A DNA stretch of 64,000 nt, taken from Paracraurococcus sp042666655 (GTDB taxonomy: Bacteria; Pseudomonadota; Alphaproteobacteria; Acetobacterales; Acetobacteraceae). The stretch is taken from the NCBI RefSeq assembly GCF_042666655.1, contig NZ_JBHTDE010000001.1, positions 806,001 to 870,000 on the forward strand, read 5' to 3'. Made by a program: the position numbers and the translations under genes. Below, piece after piece: positions 43,300 through 50,877 of this stretch. Numbering within the stretch: the first letter of the stretch is position 1; the number at the start of each line of letters is the position of its first letter. Under the pieces are notes generated by a model. It saw nothing but the letters and a program-made list of their open reading frames with translations, did no database searches and had not been told where the DNA came from.

Positions 43300-44165
43300 G
43301 CGCGCCGCCGCGGTCCTGGCTCTTCGTCCCGGGCGACAGCGAAAGGAAACTGGCCAAGGGCAGCGAGAGCGGCGCCGATGCGCTGATCCTCGACCTCGAG
43401 GACTCCGTCGCCGCCGGCCGCCGCCCGCTGGCGCGCGGGATGATCTGCGAATACCTGGGCGCGCGGGCCCGCCGGCCGCAGCTGTGGGTGCGCATCAATC
43501 CGTTGGATGGCGAGGGCCTGGTCGATGCCGCCGCCGTGGTGCGCGCCGCCCCCGACGGGCTCGTGGTGCCGAAGGTCAGCGGCCCGGCGGAGCTGCTGCG
43601 TGTCTCCCACTGGCTGGATGCGCTGGAGGCGCGGGAGGGGCTGCCGCCGGGCGGCATCCGCCTGCTCTCGGTGGCGACCGAAACCGCCGCCGCCGTGCTC
43701 GGCCTGTCCGACTATGCGCGCATCGCGGTGCCGCGGCTGCACGGGCTGACCTGGGGGGCGGAGGACCTGGCCGCGGCGCTCGGCGCCAGCAGCAACCAGG
43801 ATTCCGGCGGCGGATTGTCGCTGACCTACCGCATCGCGCGATCCGCCTGCCTGGTCGCCGCCGTCGCCGCCAATGCCCAGCCGATCGACACGCTGGAGCC
43901 CGACTTCCGCGACGAGGCCGCGCTGCACGCCGCCTGCGCCGCCGCAAGGCGCGAGGGCTTCACCGGCAAGATCGCCATCCACCCGGCGCAGGTCGCGCCG
44001 ATCAATGCCGGTTTCCAGCCGACCGCCGAGGAAGTCGCCTTCGCCCGCCGCGTGGTGGAGGCCTTCGCGGCCAATCCGGGGATCGGCACGGTAGGGATGG
44101 ATGGCAGGATGCTCGACATGCCGCATCTGCGGCAGGCGGAGCGGGTGCTGGCGGCGGTGCGGTGA
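43296..44165 (+). CDS. HpcH/HpaI/CitE-family acyl-CoA lyase
   Basis: A 289-residue TIM-barrel lyase of the citrate-lyase beta type. WLFVPGDSERKLAKG is the N-terminal signature, ALILDLEDSVAAGRRP carries acidic metal ligands, and GKIAIHPAQVAPINAGFQP the C-terminal one. Such enzymes split malyl-, methylmalyl- or citramalyl-CoA into acetyl-CoA or propionyl-CoA and an oxo acid. With CoA-transferase, dehydrogenase and hydratase at hand, it likely completes a short dicarboxylate-CoA route. Followed directly by the paired hairpin repeats. Confidence 0.9.
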   Translation: MSAPPRSWLFVPGDSERKLAKGSESGADALILDLEDSVAAGRRPLARGMICEYLGARARRPQLWVRINPLDGEGLVDAAAVVRAAPDGLVVPKVSGPAELLRVSHWLDALEAREGLPPGGIRLLSVATETAAAVLGLSDYARIAVPRLHGLTWGAEDLAAALGASSNQDSGGGLSLTYRIARSACLVAAVAANAQPIDTLEPDFRDEAALHAACAAARREGFTGKIAIHPAQVAPINAGFQPTAEEVAFARRVVEAFAANPGIGTVGMDGRMLDMPHLRQAERVLAAVR

Positions 44166-44173
44166 AGGAAAGG

Positions 44174-44232
44174 CCGGGGGAGAAGGTATTCTCCCCCGGA
44201 CCCCCTCATCTATTTTTGTGAGCCTTGCGTGC
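44174..44232 (+). repeat. Modular hairpin repeat, copy C
   Basis: A perfect 11-bp stem, CCGGGGGAGAA (44174-44184) and TTCTCCCCCGG (44189-44199), with a GGTA loop, then ACCCCCTC and TATTTTTGTG. This is the best-formed copy of the family. It starts eight bases after the lyase stop and probably acts as its terminator. Confidence 0.8.
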
Positions 44233-44310
44233 GCCGCGCGGCGGCAGCCAACCCACAAAAGGGAAGGGTGGGGCTTGGGGAGGGAACACCTGTTTCCCTC
44301 CCCAACCTCT
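44233..44310 (-). repeat. Modular hairpin repeat, copy C' (reverse orientation)
   Basis: Read on the minus strand: TTGGGGAGGGAA and TTCCCTCCCCAA form a perfect 12-bp stem (arms 44294-44305 and 44275-44286), followed by GCCCCACCCTTCCCTTTTGTGGG and a GC-rich CCGCCGCGCGGCG module. It meets copy C tail to tail in the gap between the convergent lyase and TauD genes, making a two-way terminator. Confidence 0.8.
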
Positions 44311-44312
44311 TT

Positions 44313-45185
44313 TCAGAACGGCACGTCGCCGCACACCGTCACCCGATGCATCACCCGCGTCTCCGCCGGATAGTCGTTGATGGCAAAGTGCATGGTGCAG
44401 CGATTGTCCCAGAAGGCGAGCGACCCGCTGGCCCAGCGGAAGCGGCAGGTGAATTCCGGCCGTGCCGCATGCTGCATCAGGAAGTCGATCAGCGGCCGGC
44501 TCTCGGCCTCGGTCATCTCCTCGAACCGGTGCAGGTGGCCGCCGACGAACAGCGCGCGCCGCCCGGTCTCCGGATGCGTGCGGATCAGCGGGTGCGTCGA
44601 GACGGTCTGCGTGCTGCCCGGATCCACCACCTTCATGCCGATCTTGTCGGCGTAGAATTCCTTGCGCGTCTTGCCGTCGTGGCTGCTGAAATTGTCGCCG
44701 CGATAGACGCCTTTCAGCCCGTCCAGCATCCGCTGCATGCCCGGCGACAGCGCCTCATACGCCAGATACAGGTTGGTCCAGAGCGTATCGCCGCCGGCCG
44801 AGGGGATCTCCTTGCCATAGAGGATCGTCCCCATCGCCGGGCGCGGCGTGAAGGCCTGGTCGGAATGCCAGGAGCCGCCGAAATTCGTCTTGTCGGCCGG
44901 CGTCTTCACGATCTCCAGCACCTCGGGGTGGTCGTCCATCCCGGCCATGTAGGGGTGCAGGTGGATCTCGCCCCAGCGGCGGGCGAAGGCCAGCTGCGTC
45001 TCCGGCGTCAGCCGCTGGTCGCGGAAGAAGATCACGCAATGCGCCAGCAAGGCCTGGCGGATCTCGTCCAGCACGTCGTCCGGCAGGTCCTGCCCCAGGT
45101 CGACCCCGGTCACCTCCGCGCCGAGCGAGCCGGCGATGCGGCCGACTTCGATATGGCGGTATTCGCTGTTGCGCAGCCCGTCCAT
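44313..45185 (-). CDS. TauD/TfdA-family Fe(II)/2-oxoglutarate dioxygenase
   Basis: A 290-residue non-heme iron dioxygenase. The iron ligands are the His and Asp of GGSWHSDQAFTPRPA and the distal His of RCTMHFAINDY; the Arg of AETRVMHRVTV binds 2-oxoglutarate. These enzymes hydroxylate sulfonates, aryloxyacids or similar compounds. ATG 45185 is chosen over an upstream codon at 45245 because GAGGAA lies just ahead and the conserved core starts after it. No sulfonate transporter is adjacent; the substrate is unknown. Confidence 0.9.
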   Translation of the reverse strand: MDGLRNSEYRHIEVGRIAGSLGAEVTGVDLGQDLPDDVLDEIRQALLAHCVIFFRDQRLTPETQLAFARRWGEIHLHPYMAGMDDHPEVLEIVKTPADKTNFGGSWHSDQAFTPRPAMGTILYGKEIPSAGGDTLWTNLYLAYEALSPGMQRMLDGLKGVYRGDNFSSHDGKTRKEFYADKIGMKVVDPGSTQTVSTHPLIRTHPETGRRALFVGGHLHRFEEMTEAESRPLIDFLMQHAARPEFTCRFRWASGSLAFWDNRCTMHFAINDYPAETRVMHRVTVCGDVPF

Positions 45186-45376
45186 GACCGGTTCCTCCCG
45201 TTGGCTCTTGCGGCAATTGGTGGCCGAAGCCGCGCTGTGGCGCAATGGCTTCGATCCTCCCGCCCTTCGCAGCCGGCGATCCTCGGTCTAGCCTGCCCAG
45301 CTTGCGGGAGGGACGAGCCGGAATGGCCGATGACGGGCAGCGCGGGACCCTCCCATCTCCAGCGAGCGAGTCCCCC

Positions 45377-46141
45377 ATGGCCTTCACCAGTATCGGCGTC
45401 ACCACCTCCGGCCATGTCGCCACGGTCGAGATCCAGCGGCCGCCGAACAATTTCTTCGACATCACCCTGATCGAGGAGATCGCCACCGCCTTCGAGGCCG
45501 CCGATGCCGACCCCGTCGTGCGCGCCGTGGTGCTCGCGGCGCAGGGCAAGGCGTTCTGCGCCGGCGCCGACTTCGCCCGCCGCGACGTCGGCGACGAACG
45601 CCCGGGCCGGCACCTGTACAAGGAAGCGATCCGGCTGTTCCGCACGAGGAAGCCGATCGTTGCCGCAGTGCAGGGGCCAGCGATCGGCGGCGGGCTCGGC
45701 CTCGCCTGCATGGCGGATTTCCGCGTCACCTGCGCGGAAGGCCGGTTCAGCGCCAATTTCACCCGGCTCGGCTTCCATCCCGGCTTCGGCCTGACCGCGA
45801 CGCTGCCGCGCCTGGTCGGCCAGCAGCAGGCGGCGCTGCTGTTCTACACGGGGCGGCGCATCGGCGGGGAGGACGCGGTGCGGCTCGGCCTCGCCGACCA
45901 GCTCGTGTCGCTGGCGGAAGTGCGCGACACGGCGATGGCGCTGGCCACCGAGATCGCGCAATCCTCGCCGCTCGGCGTCGCCGCCACGCGGCAGACGCTG
46001 CGCCGCGGCCTGGCCGATGCGGTGGAGCAGGCAACCGAGCGGGAGCTGGTCGAGCAGGATTGGCTGCGCAAGACCGCCGACTTCAAGGAAGGCATCAAGG
46101 CGACCGCCGAGCGGCGCCTGCCGGAATTCCAGGGCCGCTGA
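45377..46141 (+). CDS. Enoyl-CoA hydratase/isomerase family protein
   Basis: A 254-residue crotonase. AFCAGADFARRDV and GPAIGGGLGLACMADFRV form the oxyanion hole. Where classic hydratases have the first catalytic Glu (GGGCEL) this protein has GLGLAC, and the second position reads NFTRLGFHPGFGLTATLPRL, so both usual Glu residues are absent; it may be an isomerase, a thioesterase-like or a C-C lyase member. It heads a set of three genes on the plus strand, 12 bases before the next. Confidence 0.88.
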   Translation: MAFTSIGVTTSGHVATVEIQRPPNNFFDITLIEEIATAFEAADADPVVRAVVLAAQGKAFCAGADFARRDVGDERPGRHLYKEAIRLFRTRKPIVAAVQGPAIGGGLGLACMADFRVTCAEGRFSANFTRLGFHPGFGLTATLPRLVGQQQAALLFYTGRRIGGEDAVRLGLADQLVSLAEVRDTAMALATEIAQSSPLGVAATRQTLRRGLADAVEQATERELVEQDWLRKTADFKEGIKATAERRLPEFQGR

Positions 46142-46153
46142 AGGATCAGGACG

Positions 46154-46564
46154 ATGACGAAATTCCCCTTCGACGAGAACGAGTTCTTCCAGGCCGGCAA
46201 GGAAGTCTGGTTCGAGATGCGCGGCCCCGAGGTCGCGCAGAAGGCGATGGACGAGGCCGGGCAGCACGAGATGACCCGCGACCTCCGGCAATACCTGTTC
46301 GAGCATTGCTTCGGCGCGGTCTGGAACCGTCCCGGCCTGGACCGCTCGACCCGCAGCACCATCACCATCTCGGTGCTGACGGCGCTCGGCCGGACCGAGG
46401 AGCTGAAGTCGCATATCCGCATGGGGCTGAACAACGGCCTGACGCGGGAGGAACTGAAGGAGATCTTCCTGCATGTCGGCATCTATGCCGGCGTGCCGAC
46501 CGCCGTCGCGGCGGTGCGCGCGGCGATGGAAGTCTTTTCCGAACTCGACAAGGCGAAGGGCTGA
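46154..46564 (+). CDS. Carboxymuconolactone decarboxylase family protein (PcaC-like)
   Basis: A 136-residue all-helical protein of the PcaC/AhpD superfamily. TRSTITISVLTALGRTEELKSH and the C-terminal EIFLHVGIYAGVPTAVAAVR match 4-carboxymuconolactone decarboxylase, which acts in the protocatechuate route. No Cys-x2-Cys redox pair of AhpD is present, in favour of a decarboxylase-like role. No other aromatic ring-cleavage gene is near, so the true substrate may differ. It lies 7 bases before the molybdoenzyme gene. Confidence 0.88.
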   Translation: MTKFPFDENEFFQAGKEVWFEMRGPEVAQKAMDEAGQHEMTRDLRQYLFEHCFGAVWNRPGLDRSTRSTITISVLTALGRTEELKSHIRMGLNNGLTREELKEIFLHVGIYAGVPTAVAAVRAAMEVFSELDKAKG

Positions 46565-46571
46565 CACCGGC

Positions 46572-48860
46572 ATGACCGAAGAATTCCGCCCGCACTCGTC
46601 GCATTGGGGCGCGTTCACCGCGGCCTGGCGCGATGGCGAACTGGTCGTGCGCCCGCACGCCGATGATCCCGACCCGAACCGTATCCTGCAGAACTTCCCG
46701 GGCGCGCTGCGGCACGAGGCGCGCATCGCCCTTCCGATGGTCCGCCGCGGCTGGCTGGAGGATGGGCCGGGTGCCGATCCGCGCCGCGGCAGGGACGAGT
46801 ATGTCGCCGTGTCCTGGGACCGCGCGCTGGACCTGCTGGCGAAGGAACTCGCGCGCACGGCGCCGGAGCGGGTCTTCGGTGGGTCCTACGGTTGGTCCTC
46901 GGCCGGGCGCTTCCACCATGCGCAGAGCCAGGTGCATCGCTTCCTGAACAGCACGCTCGGCGGCTATGTCCGCAGCGTCAACAGCTACAGCGCCGGCGCG
47001 GCGGGCGTCATCCTGCCGCATGTGCTGGGGCCGATGGAATCCGTCAGCCGCCACAACGTCACCTGGGACCAGATAGCGGAACACAGCGACGTCGTGCTGG
47101 CCTTCGGTGGCCTGGCGCTGAAGAATTCCATGGTCGCGGGCGGCGGCATCAGCAAGCACATCGAGCGCGGGTCGATGCAGGCGGCGGCGGCGCGCGGCTG
47201 CGCCTTCATCGGCGTCGGCCCGCTGCGCGACGACATGCCGGCCGAGGCCCGGGCCGAATGGCTGGCGATCACGCCGAACACCGACACCGCGCTGATGCTG
47301 GCGATCATGCATACGCTGGTCGCGGCCGGTCTGCACGACCGCGGCTTCCTCGACCGCTACACCACGGGCTGGCCGGTGCTGGAAGCCTATCTGCTCGGCC
47401 GCGGCGACGGCCAGCCGAAGAACGCCGCCTGGGCCGCGCCGATCACCGGCATCGCTGCCGAGGCCATCACCGCCCTGGCGCACCGCCTGGCGGGCCGCCG
47501 CGTGCTGGTCACCGTCTCGCATTCCCTGCAGCGGGCGGAACACGGCGAGCAGCCGGTCTGGGCCGGCATCGCGCTGGCCTCGGTGCTGGGGCAGATCGGC
47601 TTGCCCGGGGCCGGCTTCAACTATGCGCTCGGCGCTTTGGGCCATACCGGGCGGCGGTACAATGCGGTATCGACCGCCGCGCTGTCGCAGGGGCGCAACA
47701 AGGTCGGCGCCTATATCCCCGTCGCGCGGATCAGCGACATGCTGCTGAACCCGGGCGCGGAGTTCGAATACAACGGGCAGGTGCTGACCTACCCGGATAT
47801 CAGCCTGGTCTACTGGGCTGGCGGCAATCCCTTCCATCACCACCAGGATCTAAACCGGTTGCGCGAGGCCTTCCGTCGCGTCGACACGCTGGTGGTGCAC
47901 GAGCTCGCCTGGACCGCGACGGCGCGGCATGCCGACATCGTCCTGCCGGTGACCATGACGCTGGAGCGAGAGGATATCGGCAGCAGCCAGACCGACCCGC
48001 TGATGGTGGCGATGCACAAGCTGGCGGAACCCTATGGGGAAGCGCGGGACGACTACGCCATCTTCTCCGACCTTGCCGCGCGGCTGGGCAAGGAAGCCGA
48101 ATTCACCGAAGGCCGCAGCGCGCGGGACTGGCTGCGGCACCTCTATGACCGCACCGCGGACGACCTGCGCGCCAAGGGCTTCGATGCGCCGGAATTCGAC
48201 GCCTTTTGGCAGGCCGGGCACCTGATGCTGCCGCAAGGCCCTGACGATGGCGGGATCCTCGGCGCCTTCCGTCGCAACCCCGAAGACGATCCGCTGCCGA
48301 CGCCGAGCGGGCGGATCGAGGTCGCCTCGGCCACCATCGCCGGCTTCGGCTATGCCGACTGCCCCGGCCATCCGGCCTGGCTGGCGCCGCGGGACGTGCC
48401 CGCGGCCGAGGCACCGCTGCGGCTGGTGGCGAACCAGCCGGCCACGCGGCTGCACAGCCAGTTCGACTTCGGCGGCCATAGCGTCGAGATGAAGCGCCGC
48501 GGGCGGGAGGTGATGCGCATACATCCCACGGACGCCGCCGCACGCGGCATCGCCGATGGCGACATCGTCCGGCTGTTCAACGCGCGCGGCGCCTGCCTGG
48601 CCTCGGCCGCGGTGACGGAGGACGTCATGCCCGGCGTGGTGCAATTGCCGACCGGCGCCTGGTACGATCCGGAGGATCCGGCGGAGGACGGGTCGCTTTG
48701 CGTGCACGGCAACCCGAACGTGCTGACGCGGGATGCCGGCACCTCGCGCCTTGCTCAGGGCTGCACCGGGCAGCTGACCACGGTGGAGGTCGAGCGCTTC
48801 ACCGGCAACCTGCCGCCGATCAAGGCCTTCACCCCGCCGGGGGCCGTCGCCGCGGAGTAG
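46572..48860 (+). CDS. Molybdopterin-dependent oxidoreductase, BisC/DMSO-reductase type
   Basis: A 762-residue bis-MGD molybdenum enzyme. It lacks an N-terminal iron-sulfur motif and a Tat leader, and has SYGWSSAGRFHHAQSQVHRF, where the first Ser of SSAG is the expected Mo ligand, as in biotin sulfoxide reductase (BisC), TorA and DorA. GNPFHHHQDLNRL and the C-terminal MoCo-binding domain (GDIVRLFNARGACLA) are conserved. It should be cytoplasmic and reduce S- or N-oxides. Its pairing with a crotonase and a PcaC-like protein is unusual and suggests a specific catabolic role. ATG 46572. Confidence 0.88.
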   Translation: MTEEFRPHSSHWGAFTAAWRDGELVVRPHADDPDPNRILQNFPGALRHEARIALPMVRRGWLEDGPGADPRRGRDEYVAVSWDRALDLLAKELARTAPERVFGGSYGWSSAGRFHHAQSQVHRFLNSTLGGYVRSVNSYSAGAAGVILPHVLGPMESVSRHNVTWDQIAEHSDVVLAFGGLALKNSMVAGGGISKHIERGSMQAAAARGCAFIGVGPLRDDMPAEARAEWLAITPNTDTALMLAIMHTLVAAGLHDRGFLDRYTTGWPVLEAYLLGRGDGQPKNAAWAAPITGIAAEAITALAHRLAGRRVLVTVSHSLQRAEHGEQPVWAGIALASVLGQIGLPGAGFNYALGALGHTGRRYNAVSTAALSQGRNKVGAYIPVARISDMLLNPGAEFEYNGQVLTYPDISLVYWAGGNPFHHHQDLNRLREAFRRVDTLVVHELAWTATARHADIVLPVTMTLEREDIGSSQTDPLMVAMHKLAEPYGEARDDYAIFSDLAARLGKEAEFTEGRSARDWLRHLYDRTADDLRAKGFDAPEFDAFWQAGHLMLPQGPDDGGILGAFRRNPEDDPLPTPSGRIEVASATIAGFGYADCPGHPAWLAPRDVPAAEAPLRLVANQPATRLHSQFDFGGHSVEMKRRGREVMRIHPTDAAARGIADGDIVRLFNARGACLASAAVTEDVMPGVVQLPTGAWYDPEDPAEDGSLCVHGNPNVLTRDAGTSRLAQGCTGQLTTVEVERFTGNLPPIKAFTPPGAVAAE

Positions 48861-48863
48861 CCG

Positions 48864-49739
48864 CTACCGGGGATGGCGCCGGCGGAAATCCTGCGCCATC
48901 TCCTCCAGCGTCACGAAGCGGACGCCAGGGTGCTTCAACATGTGGCCGATGAGGCGTTCGAGCATCATCAGCACCTGTGGCCGGCCCGACACGTCCGGGT
49001 GGATGGTCATCGGCACCACGGCGTAGTCGTATTCGCGGTAGATGAAGTCGAAGTGGTCGCGCCAGATCTGCTCCAGCGCATGCGGCGAGACATAGCCGTG
49101 GCTGTTGGGGAACTTCTTGATGAACATCATCGGCGGCAGGTCGTCGAGGTACCAGCTCGCCGGAATCTCGACCAGGTCGGTCACCGTGCCCTTGGTGAAG
49201 GGCTTCATCCAGGCCTCGGCCGGCTGGGCATAATCGATCGGCGTCCAGGCATCGCCGGTGCGGACGTAGTAGGGCGTGCAGTCGTGGTGCATCAGCGAAT
49301 GGTCGTAGGCGATGCCGCGCTCGACCAGGATCTCGATCGAGGCCGCCGAGACCTCCCACCACGGCGCGACATAGCCGACCGGCTTGCGGCCCCAGTGCTT
49401 CTCGATCAGGCCGATGCACCTGTCGAAGATCGCTTCTTCCTGCGCGCGGCTCAGCGCGAGCGGGTTTTCGTGGCTGTAGCCGTGCAGGCCGATCTCGTGC
49501 CCCGCCTTCGCCACCTGGTCGGTCTGGGCGGGGAAGGATTCGATGGTGTGGCCGGGAATGAACCAGGATTGCGTCAGGCCGAAGCGTTCGAACAGCTTCA
49601 GGATGCGCGGCATGCCGACCTCGGCGGCGAAGACGCCGCGGCTGATGTCGCCGGGGCTGTCCTCACCCATGTAGCTGCCGAGCCAGCCGGCGACTGCGTC
49701 GCAGTGGATGCTGAAGGCGCAGAGGATCTCTTTCGGCAT
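48864..49739 (-). CDS. Polysaccharide deacetylase family (CE4), HpPgdA-like
   Basis: A 291-residue NodB-fold protein without signal peptide. The metal-binding parts are the Asp of FSIHCDAVAGWLGSY and the two His of GLHGYSHENPLAL; APWWEVSAASIEIL follows. This form belongs to the cytoplasmic HpPgdA/PuuE-like group, whose members act on peptidoglycan, allantoin or other imide/amide compounds. The neighbouring cysteine hydrolase suggests an amide or imide substrate rather than a polysaccharide. ATG 49739. Confidence 0.88.
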   Translation of the reverse strand: MPKEILCAFSIHCDAVAGWLGSYMGEDSPGDISRGVFAAEVGMPRILKLFERFGLTQSWFIPGHTIESFPAQTDQVAKAGHEIGLHGYSHENPLALSRAQEEAIFDRCIGLIEKHWGRKPVGYVAPWWEVSAASIEILVERGIAYDHSLMHHDCTPYYVRTGDAWTPIDYAQPAEAWMKPFTKGTVTDLVEIPASWYLDDLPPMMFIKKFPNSHGYVSPHALEQIWRDHFDFIYREYDYAVVPMTIHPDVSGRPQVLMMLERLIGHMLKHPGVRFVTLEEMAQDFRRRHPR

Positions 49740-49776
49740 GGTCGCTCTCCCGTGTTGCCGTCAGGTGGGAAGGTCA

Positions 49777-49852
49777 GGGAGGGAAAGGTATTCCCGCCCC
49801 GAACCCCTCCCTTCCTTTTTGTGGGCTTGGCACCTGCCGCGCGGCGGGTGCC
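49777..49852 (+). repeat. Modular hairpin repeat, copy D
   Basis: GGGAGGGAA (49777-49785), AGGTA, TTCCCGCCC (49791-49799), then AACCCCTCCC and TTTTTGTGGG, then a second hairpin GGCACCTGCC (49829-49838) with GGCGGGTGCC (49843-49852). This copy shows the full two-hairpin layout. Relative to the minus-strand gene upstream of it, it is reversed compared with copies A-C. Confidence 0.75.
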
Positions 49853-49861
49853 GGCCTTCCT

Positions 49862-50500
49862 TCAGAACGCCGCGGAATTGCTCGCCCGCCAGCGCTCGAT
49901 CTCGGCGATGCAGGCGGCGCTGTCGATGACATCGGCATAGCGCCGCTCGACATCCTTGAGGTTCTGGTCATGCGCCGCCTGGTCGTGGTCGCCGACGCAA
50001 TCCTGCGGCACCATCACCCGGAAGCCCAGCGAGAAGGCATCGATCACGCTGGCCCGAACGCAGCCCGAGGTGATGCAGCCGGCCACGATCACCGTATCCA
50101 CCCGCTCCTTCGTCAGGATCGCCGCGGCCGGGGTGGCGAAGAAGATCGAGGGCGCCGACTTCATCAGCACCACGTCCGGCCCCGCGGCGGCGATGCGCGG
50201 GTCGAGCTCGACCGCCGGCGTGCCGGCCAGCAGGTCCAGCACCGGGGCGATCTTCCAGTGCGGCGCGGCGCGCGGGCCGTCATAGCCATTGACGCAGGCG
50301 ATCACCGGCAGGCCGGCGCGCTTTGCCGCCGCGATCAAGGGCACCGTGTTGCGCACCGCGGCATCGACCATCGGCGCGCCGCCCATCGGGAAGTCCGGGT
50401 CGATAAAGCCGCGCTGGAAATCGACCACCACCAGGCCCGGCTTGGCGCCGAACCCGATGGGCCGGCTGCCGTAGCCGCGCTGCGCGTAGATGTCGGGCAT
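49862..50500 (-). CDS. Cysteine hydrolase (isochorismatase/N-carbamoylsarcosine amidase family)
   Basis: A 212-residue hydrolase with the family triad: Asp in LVVVDFQRGFIDP, Lys in VVLMKSAPSIFF and Cys in VAGCITSGCVRASVIDA. The sequence fits N-carbamoylsarcosine amidase or maleamate amidase better than isochorismatase because of the GGAPMVDAA block and length. It cleaves an amide or carbamoyl group. It is co-oriented with the CE4 gene 122 bases downstream, with repeat copy D in between. Confidence 0.9.
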   Translation of the reverse strand: MPDIYAQRGYGSRPIGFGAKPGLVVVDFQRGFIDPDFPMGGAPMVDAAVRNTVPLIAAAKRAGLPVIACVNGYDGPRAAPHWKIAPVLDLLAGTPAVELDPRIAAAGPDVVLMKSAPSIFFATPAAAILTKERVDTVIVAGCITSGCVRASVIDAFSLGFRVMVPQDCVGDHDQAAHDQNLKDVERRYADVIDSAACIAEIERWRASNSAAF

Positions 50501-50555
50501 GGTGCCTCCTGGTTCCGCGCCGCAGAACTAGCAAGCGCCATGCCCGGGCGTCAGG

Positions 50556-50810
50556 TCAGCGGCTCATGCCGGGGGTGGTGGCCGCTTTCTTGGCCTGGTC
50601 GGCCGGCATGGACAGCTTCACCTTGCCGCCCTCGACGGCCGCGATGCTGCTTGCGGGGATGTAGTGGTGGTGCTGGCCACTGCCGTCCGGGTCGTCCTTC
50701 TTGGTCAGCTTGATGCGGTCGCCGTCCATGTGGTCGACGGTGCCGACATGCTGGCCGTCGCTGCCGACGACTTCCATGTGTTCCTTCACCTGCGCTGCAT
50801 GGCCGCTCAT
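50556..50810 (-). CDS. DUF2171 small protein
   Basis: An 84-residue hydrophilic protein of the DUF2171 type, with a PRC-barrel-like pattern: VKEHMEVVGSDGQHVGTVDHM, DRIKLTKKDDP and HHYIPASSIAAVEGGKVKLS. The function is unknown; members are often stress-induced. It stands alone between a cysteine hydrolase and an Hsp70-like gene on the same strand. Confidence 0.85.
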   Translation of the reverse strand: MSGHAAQVKEHMEVVGSDGQHVGTVDHMDGDRIKLTKKDDPDGSGQHHHYIPASSIAAVEGGKVKLSMPADQAKKAATTPGMSR

Positions 50811-50877
50811 CTGGTATGTTCCTTCCGTGTGTGGCCCCGGTTGGAAACGGCCCAGGCGGTCAAAGGATGCGGCGGGG

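Noticed and set aside
41592..44258. Minus-strand open frame of 888 codons covering MaoC, the CitE-like lyase and the acyl-CoA dehydrogenase
   Set aside because: Only the last 388 codons match a protein family; the rest is the shadow of the plus-strand MaoC and lyase genes, which have clear motifs and starts.
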